DNA of 64,000 bases from Clostridiales bacterium. Its GTDB lineage: Bacteria; Bacillota; Clostridia; Peptostreptococcales; Acidaminobacteraceae. The notes beneath the pieces are model-generated. The model did no database searches. It had not been told where the DNA came from and saw nothing but the letters and a program-made list of their open reading frames with translations. Positions within the stretch are counted from its first letter, which is position 1, and every line of letters starts with the position of its first letter. The translations under genes were made by a program, and so were the position numbers. This document shows positions 8,843-17,083 of this stretch, piece after piece. Location of the stretch: NCBI GenBank assembly GCA_030446305.1, contig JASUSA010000001.1, forward strand, positions 117,431 through 181,430. The letters are read 5' to 3'.

Positions 8843-10705
8843 ATGTCATTGGAAAAGGGCAGTTTGTCCATACACAGTGAGAATATCTTTCCCATTATAA
8901 AAAAATGGCTCTATTCAGATCATGACATCTTTGTCAGAGAGCTGATTTCAAACGCAAGCGATGCCATTACAAAGCTTCAAAAGCTCGTGATGATTAATGA
9001 AGCACAAATCGAAGAAAATCCCGATTATAAAATTACCGTTACGCTTGATGAAGAAGCAAAAACACTGACTTTCAGTGATAACGGCATTGGGATGACGGCA
9101 GATGAAATCAAAAAGTATATCAATCAGATTGCATTTTCAGGTGCTGAAGACTTTATTAAAAATTATAAAGACAAGTCTGATAAAGATCAAATTATCGGCC
9201 ATTTTGGCCTTGGTTTTTATTCTGCCTTTATGGTTGCTTCCGATGTCGAAATCCATACAAAATCTTTTCTCCCCGATGCCGAACCCGTGAACTGGAAATG
9301 TGACGGCGGGACGACTTTTGAAATGACTGAAGGTACGCGTACATCGCGTGGTACAGATATCATCCTTCACATCTCAGATGACGGCAAGGATTTTCTAAAA
9401 GAATACGAATTAAAGCAAACCATTAAAAAATACTGCAGTTTTATGCCTGTTGAAATCTTCTTTGACATCGTCGGTAAAGAACCACTTAAAGATGAAGACG
9501 GCAATATGCTGCCACCAGAGCCGCTCAATGAGACAAAACCGCTCTATACAAAACAGCCAAGTGAATGTACGGATGAAGATTATAAAGCTTTCTATCAATC
9601 GACATTTAATGACTTTAAAGAGCCTTTGTTTTGGATCCACTTAAATATGGACTATCCTTTTAACCTCAAGGGTATCTTATATTTTCCGCGTCTCAATACA
9701 GAATTCGACCGCATTGAAGGTCAAATCAAATTATACAATTCGCAGGTTTTCGTCGCAGACAACATTAAAGAAGTTATTCCGGAATTCCTGTTGTTGCTAA
9801 AAGGCGTCATAGACTGCCCCGACTTGCCGCTCAACGTATCGAGAAGCTTCCTTCAAAACGATGGATTCGTCAAGAAGATTTCCAGCTACATTACGAAGAA
9901 AGTTGCCGACAAGCTCAATGCACTCTATAAAACAGAACGCGAAACTTATGAAGGCTTTTGGGACGACATCAATCCGTTTATTAAATTTGGCGCACTGAAA
10001 GATGAAAAATTCTACGAAAACGTCGATAAGAGCTTTATCTACAAAACCATTGAAGGTTCTTATGTCACGCTTTCAGAGTACCTTGAAAAAGCTGCTGATA
10101 AAAAAGTCTACTATGCAACGGATACCGTTCAGCAGGCACAGTACATCAGTCTGTTTAAATCACAGGATATGAATGCCGTCATATTGGATCATCCAATTGA
10201 TTCTGCCTTTATTTCACTGATCGAATCAAAAAATGAAGACGTGAAATTTGAACGCGTTGACGCCGATGTTTCCGATGCCCTCCGAAACAGCTCAAGCCTT
10301 ACGGAAGAAGCGCAAAAGACGCTGACTGAAAAACTGACCGAATTCTTTAAAAAGGCGCTTAATTTAGAAGCCATTACACTGCGCATTGAAAATATGAAAT
10401 CAGAAAATCTCTCAAGTATGATGGTACTCTCTGAAGAATCTCGAAGAATGCAGGATATGATGAAAATGTACAGCATGCCCGGCATGAATGCAGATATGTT
10501 CAAAGGCGAAACCACACTGATTCTCAATGAAAAACACCCATTGGTCGATTATCTGATGAAGCAGGAAGACGGCGATAACGAAACGGTTCAAATGATCTGT
10601 GCACAGCTTTACGATCTTGCACTTTTAAGCCATACGCAGCTCAGTCCAGAAGCGATGACTGCCTTTATTACGCGCAGCAACAATTTGCTTACGAAATTAA
10701 TTTAA
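8843..10705 (+). CDS. htpG: Hsp90-family molecular chaperone HtpG
   Basis: This cytoplasmic ATP-dependent chaperone acts as a dimer in folding and stress protection. The GHKL ATPase domain at the N-terminus has ELISNASDAITKLQ (catalytic Glu, Mg-binding Asn), DNGIGMT and GHFGLGFYSAFMV. The middle domain contains LPLNVSRSFLQND, close to the usual LPLNVSRE.LQ. The C-terminal dimerisation region follows. The length of 620 residues is typical. ATG 8843 follows a GGAG site. It stands alone between a CIRCE-bearing promoter region and a terminator. Heat-shock control by HrcA is inferred from CIRCE. Confidence 0.97.
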   Translation: MSLEKGSLSIHSENIFPIIKKWLYSDHDIFVRELISNASDAITKLQKLVMINEAQIEENPDYKITVTLDEEAKTLTFSDNGIGMTADEIKKYINQIAFSGAEDFIKNYKDKSDKDQIIGHFGLGFYSAFMVASDVEIHTKSFLPDAEPVNWKCDGGTTFEMTEGTRTSRGTDIILHISDDGKDFLKEYELKQTIKKYCSFMPVEIFFDIVGKEPLKDEDGNMLPPEPLNETKPLYTKQPSECTDEDYKAFYQSTFNDFKEPLFWIHLNMDYPFNLKGILYFPRLNTEFDRIEGQIKLYNSQVFVADNIKEVIPEFLLLLKGVIDCPDLPLNVSRSFLQNDGFVKKISSYITKKVADKLNALYKTERETYEGFWDDINPFIKFGALKDEKFYENVDKSFIYKTIEGSYVTLSEYLEKAADKKVYYATDTVQQAQYISLFKSQDMNAVILDHPIDSAFISLIESKNEDVKFERVDADVSDALRNSSSLTEEAQKTLTEKLTEFFKKALNLEAITLRIENMKSENLSSMMVLSEESRRMQDMMKMYSMPGMNADMFKGETTLILNEKHPLVDYLMKQEDGDNETVQMICAQLYDLALLSHTQLSPEAMTAFITRSNNLLTKLI

Positions 10706-10732
10706 CGCTTATGACAAGTACAGGGTGAAGCC

Positions 10733-10767
10733 AAACGGCATATTCTTTTGGGATATGCCGTTTTTTT
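10733..10767 (+). terminator. Terminator of htpG
   Basis: A hairpin with arms AAACGGCATAT and ATATGCCGTTT encloses a 9-nt loop, followed by a T run. Confidence 0.85.
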
Positions 10768-10871
10768 ATGTCAAATCGACATCACAGCGACAATGTGATG
10801 CGCTCCTTATTGTCATCGGCTGCGCACCAGTCCGCTGTCGTCGCCAACAGCCCATCTATTGTTTAAATCAT

Positions 10872-10889
10872 GTATCTGCTGTCAGATAC
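10872..10889. promoter_or_regulatory. Inverted repeat abutting the lrgAB -35 box
   Basis: GTATCTG-CTGT-CAGATAC is a perfect 7-bp inverted repeat ending one base before the -35 hexamer. This is a typical activator position. The binding protein is unknown; LrgAB homologues are often controlled by LysR or LytTR regulators, but no such gene is nearby. Confidence 0.45.
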
Positions 10890-10918
10890 TTGATTTTTAA
10901 AATCTGGGTCATTAAAAT
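10890..10918 (+). promoter_or_regulatory. lrgAB promoter
   Basis: TTGATT and TAAAAT are separated by 17 bp. The predicted start near 10925 gives a leader of about 25 nt before the lrgA ATG. Confidence 0.6.
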
Positions 10919-10921
10919 AGA

Positions 10922-10940
10922 CTTATGCGATTCGCATAAG
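10922..10940. promoter_or_regulatory. Perfect palindrome over the lrgAB start site and Shine-Dalgarno
   Basis: CTTATGCGA-T-TCGCATAAG is a perfect 19-bp palindrome at the predicted transcription start. Its right arm runs into the AAGGAGG ribosome site. It could be a repressor operator, or an RNA hairpin of 8 bp with a 3-nt loop that limits ribosome access. Confidence 0.5.
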
Positions 10941-10949
10941 GAGGACAAC

Positions 10950-11309
10950 ATGAAATATTTAATGCAACTTGGCATTTTACTCGCTTTTTGGATCGTCGGC
11001 GAATGGATCAGCAGTTTGTTTGCAGGCATCATTGTCATTCCCGGAGCCATTATGGGAATGCTGCTGCTATTCTTTGCACTGTCCACCGGGATCTTAAAAG
11101 AATCACATATAAAGGAAACCAGTGATTTCTTTCTCAATAATATTGCCTTTTTCTTTATTCCGGCCAGTATTGGCGTTCTAGCTGTCGCTGACGCACTAAA
11201 AGGCTCCGCCATTAAATTATTTGCCATCGCCATTGTATCAACTTTTGTCACCATGGTGGTCACCATGGTGGTGACACAGATACTGACATCTGCAAGGAGC
11301 AAAAAATGA
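10950..11309 (+). CDS. lrgA: LrgA/CidA-family holin-like membrane protein
   Basis: This 119-residue protein has four hydrophobic helices and the family features IPGAIMGMLLLF near residues 27-40 and NNIAFFFIPASIGVL in the second half. In other Firmicutes LrgA/CidA proteins act with LrgB/CidB in control of lysis, and some pairs move pyruvate. ATG 10950 follows AAGGAGG; the longer frame from 10725 begins inside the htpG terminator and is rejected. Its end overlaps the lrgB start by 4 nt, showing translational coupling. Two palindromes flank its promoter. The physiological role here is unknown. Confidence 0.9.
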   Translation: MKYLMQLGILLAFWIVGEWISSLFAGIIVIPGAIMGMLLLFFALSTGILKESHIKETSDFFLNNIAFFFIPASIGVLAVADALKGSAIKLFAIAIVSTFVTMVVTMVVTQILTSARSKK

Positions 11310-12001
11310 ATATCTTAAACTCACCCGTATTCGGCATCTTTCTATCCATCATCACTTATCAAATCGGCCTTAAGCTTAAAGCGCGTTTTAAAAGCGATCT
11401 TTTCAATCCGCTTTTACTCGCCATGTTTATGATCATCGGCTTTTTGACGTTGTTTCATATCCCATATGATTCATATAAAATAGGCGCAGACTACATTCAC
11501 TTTTTTCTCAGTCCGCTTACAGTTGCACTGGGGATTATGCTCTATCGACAGCGCGCAGTGATTAAACAGCATTTTGTCAGTCTAATCATCGGCATTTCCG
11601 CTGGTGTCATTACGTCCTTCTTTACCATTTTGCTCATGGCAAAAGCAATGGGGCTTAGCGATATGCTCACCTTATCTGCTCTCCCAAAATCAATTACCAC
11701 GCCTATGGCGATCTCACTGACTCAAATATTAGGCGGGGAAGAGCCGCTTACCATTATCCTCGTCGTGATAACGGGGATGTCAGGTGCCTTTCTCGCACCA
11801 TTTGCCGTCAAGCTATTCCCGCACTTTAACGCCATTGCAAAAGGGATTGGCATCGGTACCGCATCACATGCTGTCGGCACTTCCAAAGCCCTTGAAATGG
11901 GAGAAGAAGAAGGTGCTTTTTCAAGTTCGGCTATTGCATTGGCAGGTCTCATAACCGTTCTCATTGTACCCTTCCTCGCAAAGTGGTTTGGGCTCCTCTG
12001 A
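11306..12001 (+). CDS. lrgB: LrgB/CidB-family membrane protein
   Basis: The 231-residue polytopic membrane protein is the usual partner of LrgA. Family blocks are visible: NPLLLAM, FLSPLTVALGIMLYRQR, LPKSITTPMAI in the centre, and GIGIGTASHAVGTSKALEMGEEEGAFSSSAIALAG near the C-terminus. Length fits the family. The ATG overlaps the lrgA stop (ATGA), and the pair is followed by a strong hairpin. Roles in murein hydrolase control or in pyruvate movement are known for homologues; which applies here cannot be told. Confidence 0.92.
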   Translation: MNILNSPVFGIFLSIITYQIGLKLKARFKSDLFNPLLLAMFMIIGFLTLFHIPYDSYKIGADYIHFFLSPLTVALGIMLYRQRAVIKQHFVSLIIGISAGVITSFFTILLMAKAMGLSDMLTLSALPKSITTPMAISLTQILGGEEPLTIILVVITGMSGAFLAPFAVKLFPHFNAIAKGIGIGTASHAVGTSKALEMGEEEGAFSSSAIALAGLITVLIVPFLAKWFGLL

Positions 12002-12123
12002 GCATCGTTTTTTAAACGCCCAACTGCATCCAACTGCATTGCTTTATTCGTAAGCGGCGAAATCCATGTCTTTTATAATGGTATTTAACATTTGATACAG
12101 CGCAATTGGTGTTTAACAACCTA

Positions 12124-12173
12124 AAAAAGGTGCTTTGCTCATCTAATTTCTTAGATTTGCAACAGCACCTTTT
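12124..12173. terminator. Bidirectional terminator between lrgB and korB
   Basis: AAAAGGTGCT and AGCACCTTTT form the outer stem. Inner TTGC/GCAA and ATCTAA/TTAGAT pairs extend it to one long hairpin, placed between convergent genes. Confidence 0.85.
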
Positions 12174-12245
12174 GATCTAATAATAACCGTTCAGCACTTT
12201 CTTAAAACAGCAGCCATTACATCATCTTCAAGCCATTCATGCCAT

Positions 12246-13094
12246 TTATAAAAGTTCATCAAGCAGTGATTCAACAGCTTTCGGAGATCGGTCATACTGT
12301 ACCAGCGGTTTCTCTAGGTGATTAAACCTGCCGAGAAAATCCGTTTTGGTTTCTTCATATAAAATACCGATCGGAATGCCTTCATCACCAAATAATTGCG
12401 CCATCTCAAAAGCGCGAACCTTATCATGTGGATCATACGTCTCCGGAAGTTTAAAAACACGGTCTTTGTACCATTTAAACGTATTAACCTGGTTAAAGGA
12501 TACACACGGCTGCAGGATATCAATAAGCGCATAGCCTTTATAAGCCATTGCCGCCTTCAATACACTTTTCAAATGCTCCGGATCACCTGAAAAACTCCTC
12601 GCGACAAAACCGCAGCCGATGCTGATTGCAAATGCCATCGGGTTAAGCGGATCAGATTTCATACCGTCATATTGAAGTCGCGTTACTTGTCCAAAAGCCG
12701 TCGTCGGCGATCCCTGCCCTTTGGTCAGCCCGTATACCTGATTGTCATGCACCATATGAACGATATCAAGATTGCGACGAATACCATGCAGGAGATGATT
12801 ACCGCCCTCTCCATATGTATCGCCATCGCCGGAAGTCAGAATCAGCTTTAGTTTAGGATTGGCCACATGAGCGCCCATGGCGGCTGGCACTGCTCTACCG
12901 TGAAGTGTGTTCATACCATGTGCATGTAAATAATGCGGCAGTTTCGCCGCCTGTCCAATGCCCGATACCACCAGTACATCCTGCGGTGTCAGCGACAGGG
13001 ATTCAAGCGTCTGATTTAAACATTCCAGGATACTAAAATTGCCGCAGCCCGGGCACCATGTCGTCTTTGTATTGAGCTTAAATGGATTATTCAT
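12246..13094 (-). CDS. korB: 2-oxoacid:ferredoxin oxidoreductase, beta subunit (TPP-binding)
   Basis: This subunit binds thiamine diphosphate and oxidatively decarboxylates a 2-oxoacid to its acyl-CoA, reducing ferredoxin. Cluster cysteines WCPGCGN are near the N-terminus. The TPP motif GDGDTYGEGGNH lies near residues 90-100, and the HMVHDNQVYGLTKGQ.SPTT block follows. The 282-residue length matches KorB/VorB-type subunits. The N-terminal 8 nt overlap the end of the alpha gene, so translation is coupled. Whether the substrate is 2-oxoglutarate or another 2-oxoacid is not decided by these motifs; the symbol is provisional. Confidence 0.85.
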   Translation of the reverse strand: MNNPFKLNTKTTWCPGCGNFSILECLNQTLESLSLTPQDVLVVSGIGQAAKLPHYLHAHGMNTLHGRAVPAAMGAHVANPKLKLILTSGDGDTYGEGGNHLLHGIRRNLDIVHMVHDNQVYGLTKGQGSPTTAFGQVTRLQYDGMKSDPLNPMAFAISIGCGFVARSFSGDPEHLKSVLKAAMAYKGYALIDILQPCVSFNQVNTFKWYKDRVFKLPETYDPHDKVRAFEMAQLFGDEGIPIGILYEETKTDFLGRFNHLEKPLVQYDRSPKAVESLLDELL

Positions 13095-14754
13095 TTATAA
13101 TCACCTCCATGGATTGCATAATGCCTTTCGCTGTAAATGGCCTCCCATCATAACGGTTGATGCTGTGTGTATATTTAACACCGGTTTCCATCCGCAACAG
13201 CTTGCCAAATTGATTCGTCGCATTGCCCTCCACGTTCACAAGGGTTATCCCCGGCTTCATATAGTCATCCAACACATTTTCAGCCATTGGATAAATATCG
13301 GAAAAACATAGCGCCGCCGTCTTTTGACCATTATCATTGAGCAATTGAACCGCCTCTCTCACAACACCTGCCGTTGACCCCCAGGCAATGAGCAAATGCG
13401 TATAGTCTGAGACGCCAACCAATTCCGGTTGATTTAAATCACTTAAGATCATTGTCATTTTATGCATCATCTTCTTTTTAAGTGCGATTGTAACATCCTT
13501 TGCTTCTGAAACATGCCCATAAACATCGTGAACATGCGAATCCGTCATAATTACCGACTGCGAATCAATTCCCGGATATTTGCGATTGCCTATATAGCTT
13601 TCAAAATCATAGCGCTTATAATCATCAATTGGCGCCGCCTGTACATAGCGTTCAATTTTTAATGCTTCCGTGTTGAATCGATCCGTTGTAACCGTCGAAT
13701 CTGCCAAATACTGATCGGTTAAAATCAGAACGGGTACCTGATATTTTTCTGCGAGATTGAAGGCTCTAAACGTCGTGTAAAAAGCATCCGAAACAGAAGT
13801 CGGCGCCAGTACAATACGTGCGAACTCACCTTGTGAAGCAAAGAGTGTAAAAAGCAAGTCTGCTTGTTCTGTACGCGTCGGCAAGCCGGTAGCCGGGCCG
13901 GGCCTCTGTACATTACAGGCAACCAACGGCACTTCACTCACCGCAGCAAAACCAAGCGCCTCTACCATCAGTGAAAAGCCGCCGCCTGATGTGCCCGTCA
14001 TCGCGCGTACGCCATTTGAAGCAGCGCCAATGGCGGCCATCATTGCTGCAATTTCATCTTCAGCTTGCTCGACGAGCATATGGGTCTCTTTCTGTTTTTT
14101 CATGAGGTAAGCCATAATGCCAGTCGAAGGTGCCATTGGATAAGCACAGTAGAAGCCTGCACCTGCAGCAATTGCACCGAGTGCTACCGCCGTGTTGCCA
14201 TTCAGCATGATTTGAGGCTTCTCCGGGGTCTTTAGCTGCCACGCCGGATGTTCAACCGCCTTAAACAAGTCATATCCAAGTGCGGCTGCTTCTGCGTTCT
14301 GTTGGTTTATTGCCTCAGACCACTTTGCCTGTTCAAGATGCGAAAGATTCTCTTTATCGAATCCCAGATACGCCGCTATGGCGCCAACACCTGCCATGGT
14401 ACCGCTATTTTTATTTTTGATCGCTGCGAGCGCCTCTGATTTCAAACTTACGATTCCTTCGCCCGTGCGCGCTTCAGTTGTTGCAATCATTCCGTTTGGC
14501 GCCATATGCGCTCTCGCCGACTGCGTTGCTTCATCATTCAACGCGAGAAAGAAATCAGCCTCTTCACAAATGCTGTGTACAGGTATATCCGACACGGTCA
14601 GTGTCGTAAAATTATAGCCGCCTCTAACACGCGACATGTAATTTTTATAAGATAAAAAATACAGTCCCTTTTCTTTTACCATGCGCTCAACAAATTGCGC
14701 TGCGGTATTGATGCCCTCACCTGCGGCTCCGGCAATTACAATCGTCTTCTTCAT
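13087..14754 (-). CDS. korA: 2-oxoacid:acceptor oxidoreductase, fused gamma-alpha subunit
   Basis: The first ~180 residues form the gamma domain (GAAGEGINTAAQFVERMV, then SRVRGGYNFTTLTV). The alpha domain follows from about residue 190, with GNTAVALGAIAAGAGFYCAYPMAPSTGIM and VEQAEDEIAAMMAAIGAASNGVRAMTGTSGGG. This gamma-alpha fusion is the common KorA arrangement. I chose ATG 14754 (MKKTIVIAG) after AGGTGGAG; the longer frame begins with a GTG inside that Shine-Dalgarno site. No delta (ferredoxin-like) gene is present next door, so electrons probably go to a free ferredoxin through the beta subunit cluster. The symbol is provisional. Confidence 0.87.
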   Translation of the reverse strand: MKKTIVIAGAAGEGINTAAQFVERMVKEKGLYFLSYKNYMSRVRGGYNFTTLTVSDIPVHSICEEADFFLALNDEATQSARAHMAPNGMIATTEARTGEGIVSLKSEALAAIKNKNSGTMAGVGAIAAYLGFDKENLSHLEQAKWSEAINQQNAEAAALGYDLFKAVEHPAWQLKTPEKPQIMLNGNTAVALGAIAAGAGFYCAYPMAPSTGIMAYLMKKQKETHMLVEQAEDEIAAMMAAIGAASNGVRAMTGTSGGGFSLMVEALGFAAVSEVPLVACNVQRPGPATGLPTRTEQADLLFTLFASQGEFARIVLAPTSVSDAFYTTFRAFNLAEKYQVPVLILTDQYLADSTVTTDRFNTEALKIERYVQAAPIDDYKRYDFESYIGNRKYPGIDSQSVIMTDSHVHDVYGHVSEAKDVTIALKKKMMHKMTMILSDLNQPELVGVSDYTHLLIAWGSTAGVVREAVQLLNDNGQKTAALCFSDIYPMAENVLDDYMKPGITLVNVEGNATNQFGKLLRMETGVKYTHSINRYDGRPFTAKGIMQSMEVIINE

Positions 14755-14966
14755 AATCTCCACCTGCTATGTTTTGAATCATCCTACAGTTGTCGTTGTC
14801 ATACTCTCTTTATACCGCACCGCACAAGATTTATCAATGCTTTCATTACACTATTTCACGCTGCTTCTCTGTATAAATAAACCTCGACAGCGTCATTTCA
14901 ATCACTTTGGCGATTGCATTTAAAAATAAATATTTTTTCATCAGTCTCAATAGAATTTCACTCTAT

Positions 14967-15008
14967 AAAAACACATAGCACTTGCCGCTTTATATCAGCA
15001 AGTGCTAT
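14967..15008 (-). terminator. Terminator of the M29 aminopeptidase gene
   Basis: ATAGCACTTGC and GCAAGTGCTAT form an 11-bp perfect stem with a 12-nt loop. On the minus strand it is followed by GTGTTTTTATAG. Confidence 0.8.
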
Positions 15009-15034
15009 CCTATTATCATTGCAATTGTTACGCC

Positions 15035-16264
15035 TTAAAAAGCAAAATTGCCATCCTTAAATACAGTTATTTCTTTGCCGTCCGCTGTTACACCCACGAT
15101 TTGAAGATCTGCCGTACCAATCATAAAATCTTCATGGACGATTGAATCATTAATACCATGTGCCTTTAACATTTCAGTAGACATTTTATCACCATTCTCT
15201 AAACACACAGGATAAGCTTTGCCAATTGCGAGATGGCAAGCGGCGTTTTCATCAAACAACGTATTGAAGAACAGCAAATTCATGTTCGAAATTGGCGAGT
15301 CATGCGGCACAAGTGCAACTTCCCCGAGGAAGACTGATCCCTCATCTGTTTCAATCAGGCTCTTTAATTGATCGTATCCTTTTTTTGCTGTGAATTCGAC
15401 AATTTTGCCCTTTTCAAATGTCAGCGAAAAATCTTCAATGAGGTTGCCATTTAAATTCAATGGCAGCGCACTGTAGACAATGCCATCAACCGCATCATAC
15501 TGCGGTGCCGTGAAGATTTCTTCTGTTGGTATATTGGCGACGAATTCGTGGCCTTCTGAAGACTTATCGGCACCCCCCAGCCAGAGATGACCCTTTGGCA
15601 AACCAATGGTTAAATCTGTCCCGAGGCTGTTGCGATAGCGAAGTGATGCAAATCGATAAGCATTCAGTTTGTTCATACGCGATGCAAGGGCTTCTTTATG
15701 TGCTTCCCACGCAGCAATTGGATCCTGTGTATCAATTCGAACCGTTTTAAAAATTGACTCCCACAGCGCTTCAACGGCTTGAGCTTCAGTTTTGTCAGGG
15801 TATACTTTTTTAGCCCATGCCTTTGTCGGTGCCGAAGCGACACACCACACGAGTTCATTGTTCATCATTTGCTGACGATAGCTTTTCAGCGCTGTCCCAT
15901 ATGCCTTTTGAAAACGTACCATCCTTGACGGATCTACTTCTTTCATAAGTTCTGGGTCCGATGCGGCTATTGATAAAAACGCCGCCCCTTTCGCTGCAGC
16001 AGAAAGATAAAACTCGCGCTGCCATGACGGCAATGTATCAAAGAGTTCATCCGGTGCCATCATGTATTTGATTTTTGAAGCGATTTCATCATTCCAAAAG
16101 ATCTCGACATCGCCTGCGCCTGCTGCAAAAGCAGCGGTCATCACTTCGTGCACAAATGGTGCACATTCAATGGGCGATTTAATCACCAGCAATTGGCCTT
16201 TTTTTAAGTTAACACCTGTTTTTATTAAAAGTTCAGCATATTTTTTTAGTCTTTCTTGAAACAT
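15035..16264 (-). CDS. M29-family aminopeptidase (AmpS/PepS type)
   Basis: A cytoplasmic metallo-aminopeptidase of 409 residues, the usual length for the thermophilic-aminopeptidase (M29) family. Typical blocks are an N-terminal KYAELLIKTGVNLKKGQ and a central RNSLGTDLTIGLPKG. The catalytic half has NIPTEEIFTAP..DAVDGIVY, then FLGEVALVPHDSPIS and NTLFDENAACHLAIGKAYP, which carry the Glu, His, Tyr and Asp positions used for the two metals. ATG 16264 (MFQERLKKYAELL) follows AAAGGAGG. The longer frame from 16285 covers the ribosome site and is rejected. It is a single-gene unit closed by a hairpin. Confidence 0.92.
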   Translation of the reverse strand: MFQERLKKYAELLIKTGVNLKKGQLLVIKSPIECAPFVHEVMTAAFAAGAGDVEIFWNDEIASKIKYMMAPDELFDTLPSWQREFYLSAAAKGAAFLSIAASDPELMKEVDPSRMVRFQKAYGTALKSYRQQMMNNELVWCVASAPTKAWAKKVYPDKTEAQAVEALWESIFKTVRIDTQDPIAAWEAHKEALASRMNKLNAYRFASLRYRNSLGTDLTIGLPKGHLWLGGADKSSEGHEFVANIPTEEIFTAPQYDAVDGIVYSALPLNLNGNLIEDFSLTFEKGKIVEFTAKKGYDQLKSLIETDEGSVFLGEVALVPHDSPISNMNLLFFNTLFDENAACHLAIGKAYPVCLENGDKMSTEMLKAHGINDSIVHEDFMIGTADLQIVGVTADGKEITVFKDGNFAF

Positions 16265-16334
16265 TCCAGCCTCCTTTATTTGCATTTTACGATATCATCA
16301 TAACACATATAAAATAATTTATATAGCACTGCAT

Positions 16335-16356
16335 AAAAAAAGGCCCTCAGGCCTTT
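16335..16356 (-). terminator. Terminator of the MarR-family gene
   Basis: AAAGGCC-CTCA-GGCCTTT forms a compact hairpin with a T run on the minus strand, just after the regulator's stop. Confidence 0.8.
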
Positions 16357-16378
16357 CGTCAATGCCACACGGTTTTGA

Positions 16379-16834
16379 TTACGCTTCCGGCATTGCGGCA
16401 TGAAAAATATCGAGCATTCCCTGCAAGTGTTCTGAAAACAATTTCAACTGTGCTTCATCCAAGTTTTCAAATCGCGCTTCTAAAAGCTGCATCACATATA
16501 CTTTATGCTTTTCGATATAGTGCTTGCCCTGTGCTGTAATTGAGATATAAACCACTCGCCGGTCTTTTTTTGACGTCTGACGTTTGAGATAACCACCTTT
16601 AATCAGCTTGTCGACCAGCGGCGTCAAATTGGAATTAATGACATTGATCTGACGGCTGATTTCGGACATCGTCATTTGACGCTTGCAAGAGAGTGTCAAT
16701 AAGATCTGGATGTGTGAAGGGAAAAGAACATCCGATTTAAATATTTCATCCTCTCTAAAAATCTTTTTATTCAGCAGCGGCAGGAAAATTAAGAGATTTT
16801 CCATAATCTCTTCATACAACTTTTCATTCACCAA
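16379..16834 (-). CDS. MarR-family transcriptional regulator
   Basis: A 151-residue winged-helix protein. The helix-turn-helix is MTMSEISRQINVINSNLTPLVDKLIKGGYL and the wing contains SKKDRRVVYISIT, both standard for MarR. Flanking helices would form the dimer. There is no ATG at the N-terminus. The best starts are TTG 16834 or GTG 16831 after AAGGA, so the exact start is uncertain. No efflux pump or enzyme gene is paired with it, so its target is unknown. The upstream region holds only a weak inverted repeat. Confidence 0.85.
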   Translation of the reverse strand: MVNEKLYEEIMENLLIFLPLLNKKIFREDEIFKSDVLFPSHIQILLTLSCKRQMTMSEISRQINVINSNLTPLVDKLIKGGYLKRQTSKKDRRVVYISITAQGKHYIEKHKVYVMQLLEARFENLDEAQLKLFSEHLQGMLDIFHAAMPEA

Positions 16835-17049
16835 AGATCACATCCTTATTTTTATTTGCTTGATTTGTCAATTGCATCTTCAAATTGTCATCCGATCACT
16901 ACAAGATGTATCTCATTCGCAAAATGAGAACGCAACAGGTTGAGGCGAAGGATCAATTAAAGGCTGTTATGCAATTTCCTTAATTATGTAATAAAACTTA
17001 TCTCAGCATCATTTGTCTCATTAATATCCATTTACTTACGCTTTAATCA

Positions 17050-17083
17050 AAAAAACGTGATTTTGTTATGAAACAAAATCACG
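17050..17083 (-). terminator. Terminator overlapping the PP2C stop codon
   Basis: CGTGATTTTGTT-ATGA-AACAAAATCACG is a perfect 12-bp stem followed by a T run on the minus strand. The phosphatase stop codon (17066-17068) lies inside the stem, an unusually tight arrangement. Confidence 0.85.

Noticed and set aside
16912..16928. CTCATT-N5-AATGAG as operator for the MarR gene at 16379
   Set aside because: Six-base arms in AT-rich DNA are expected by chance, and no promoter boxes overlap it.
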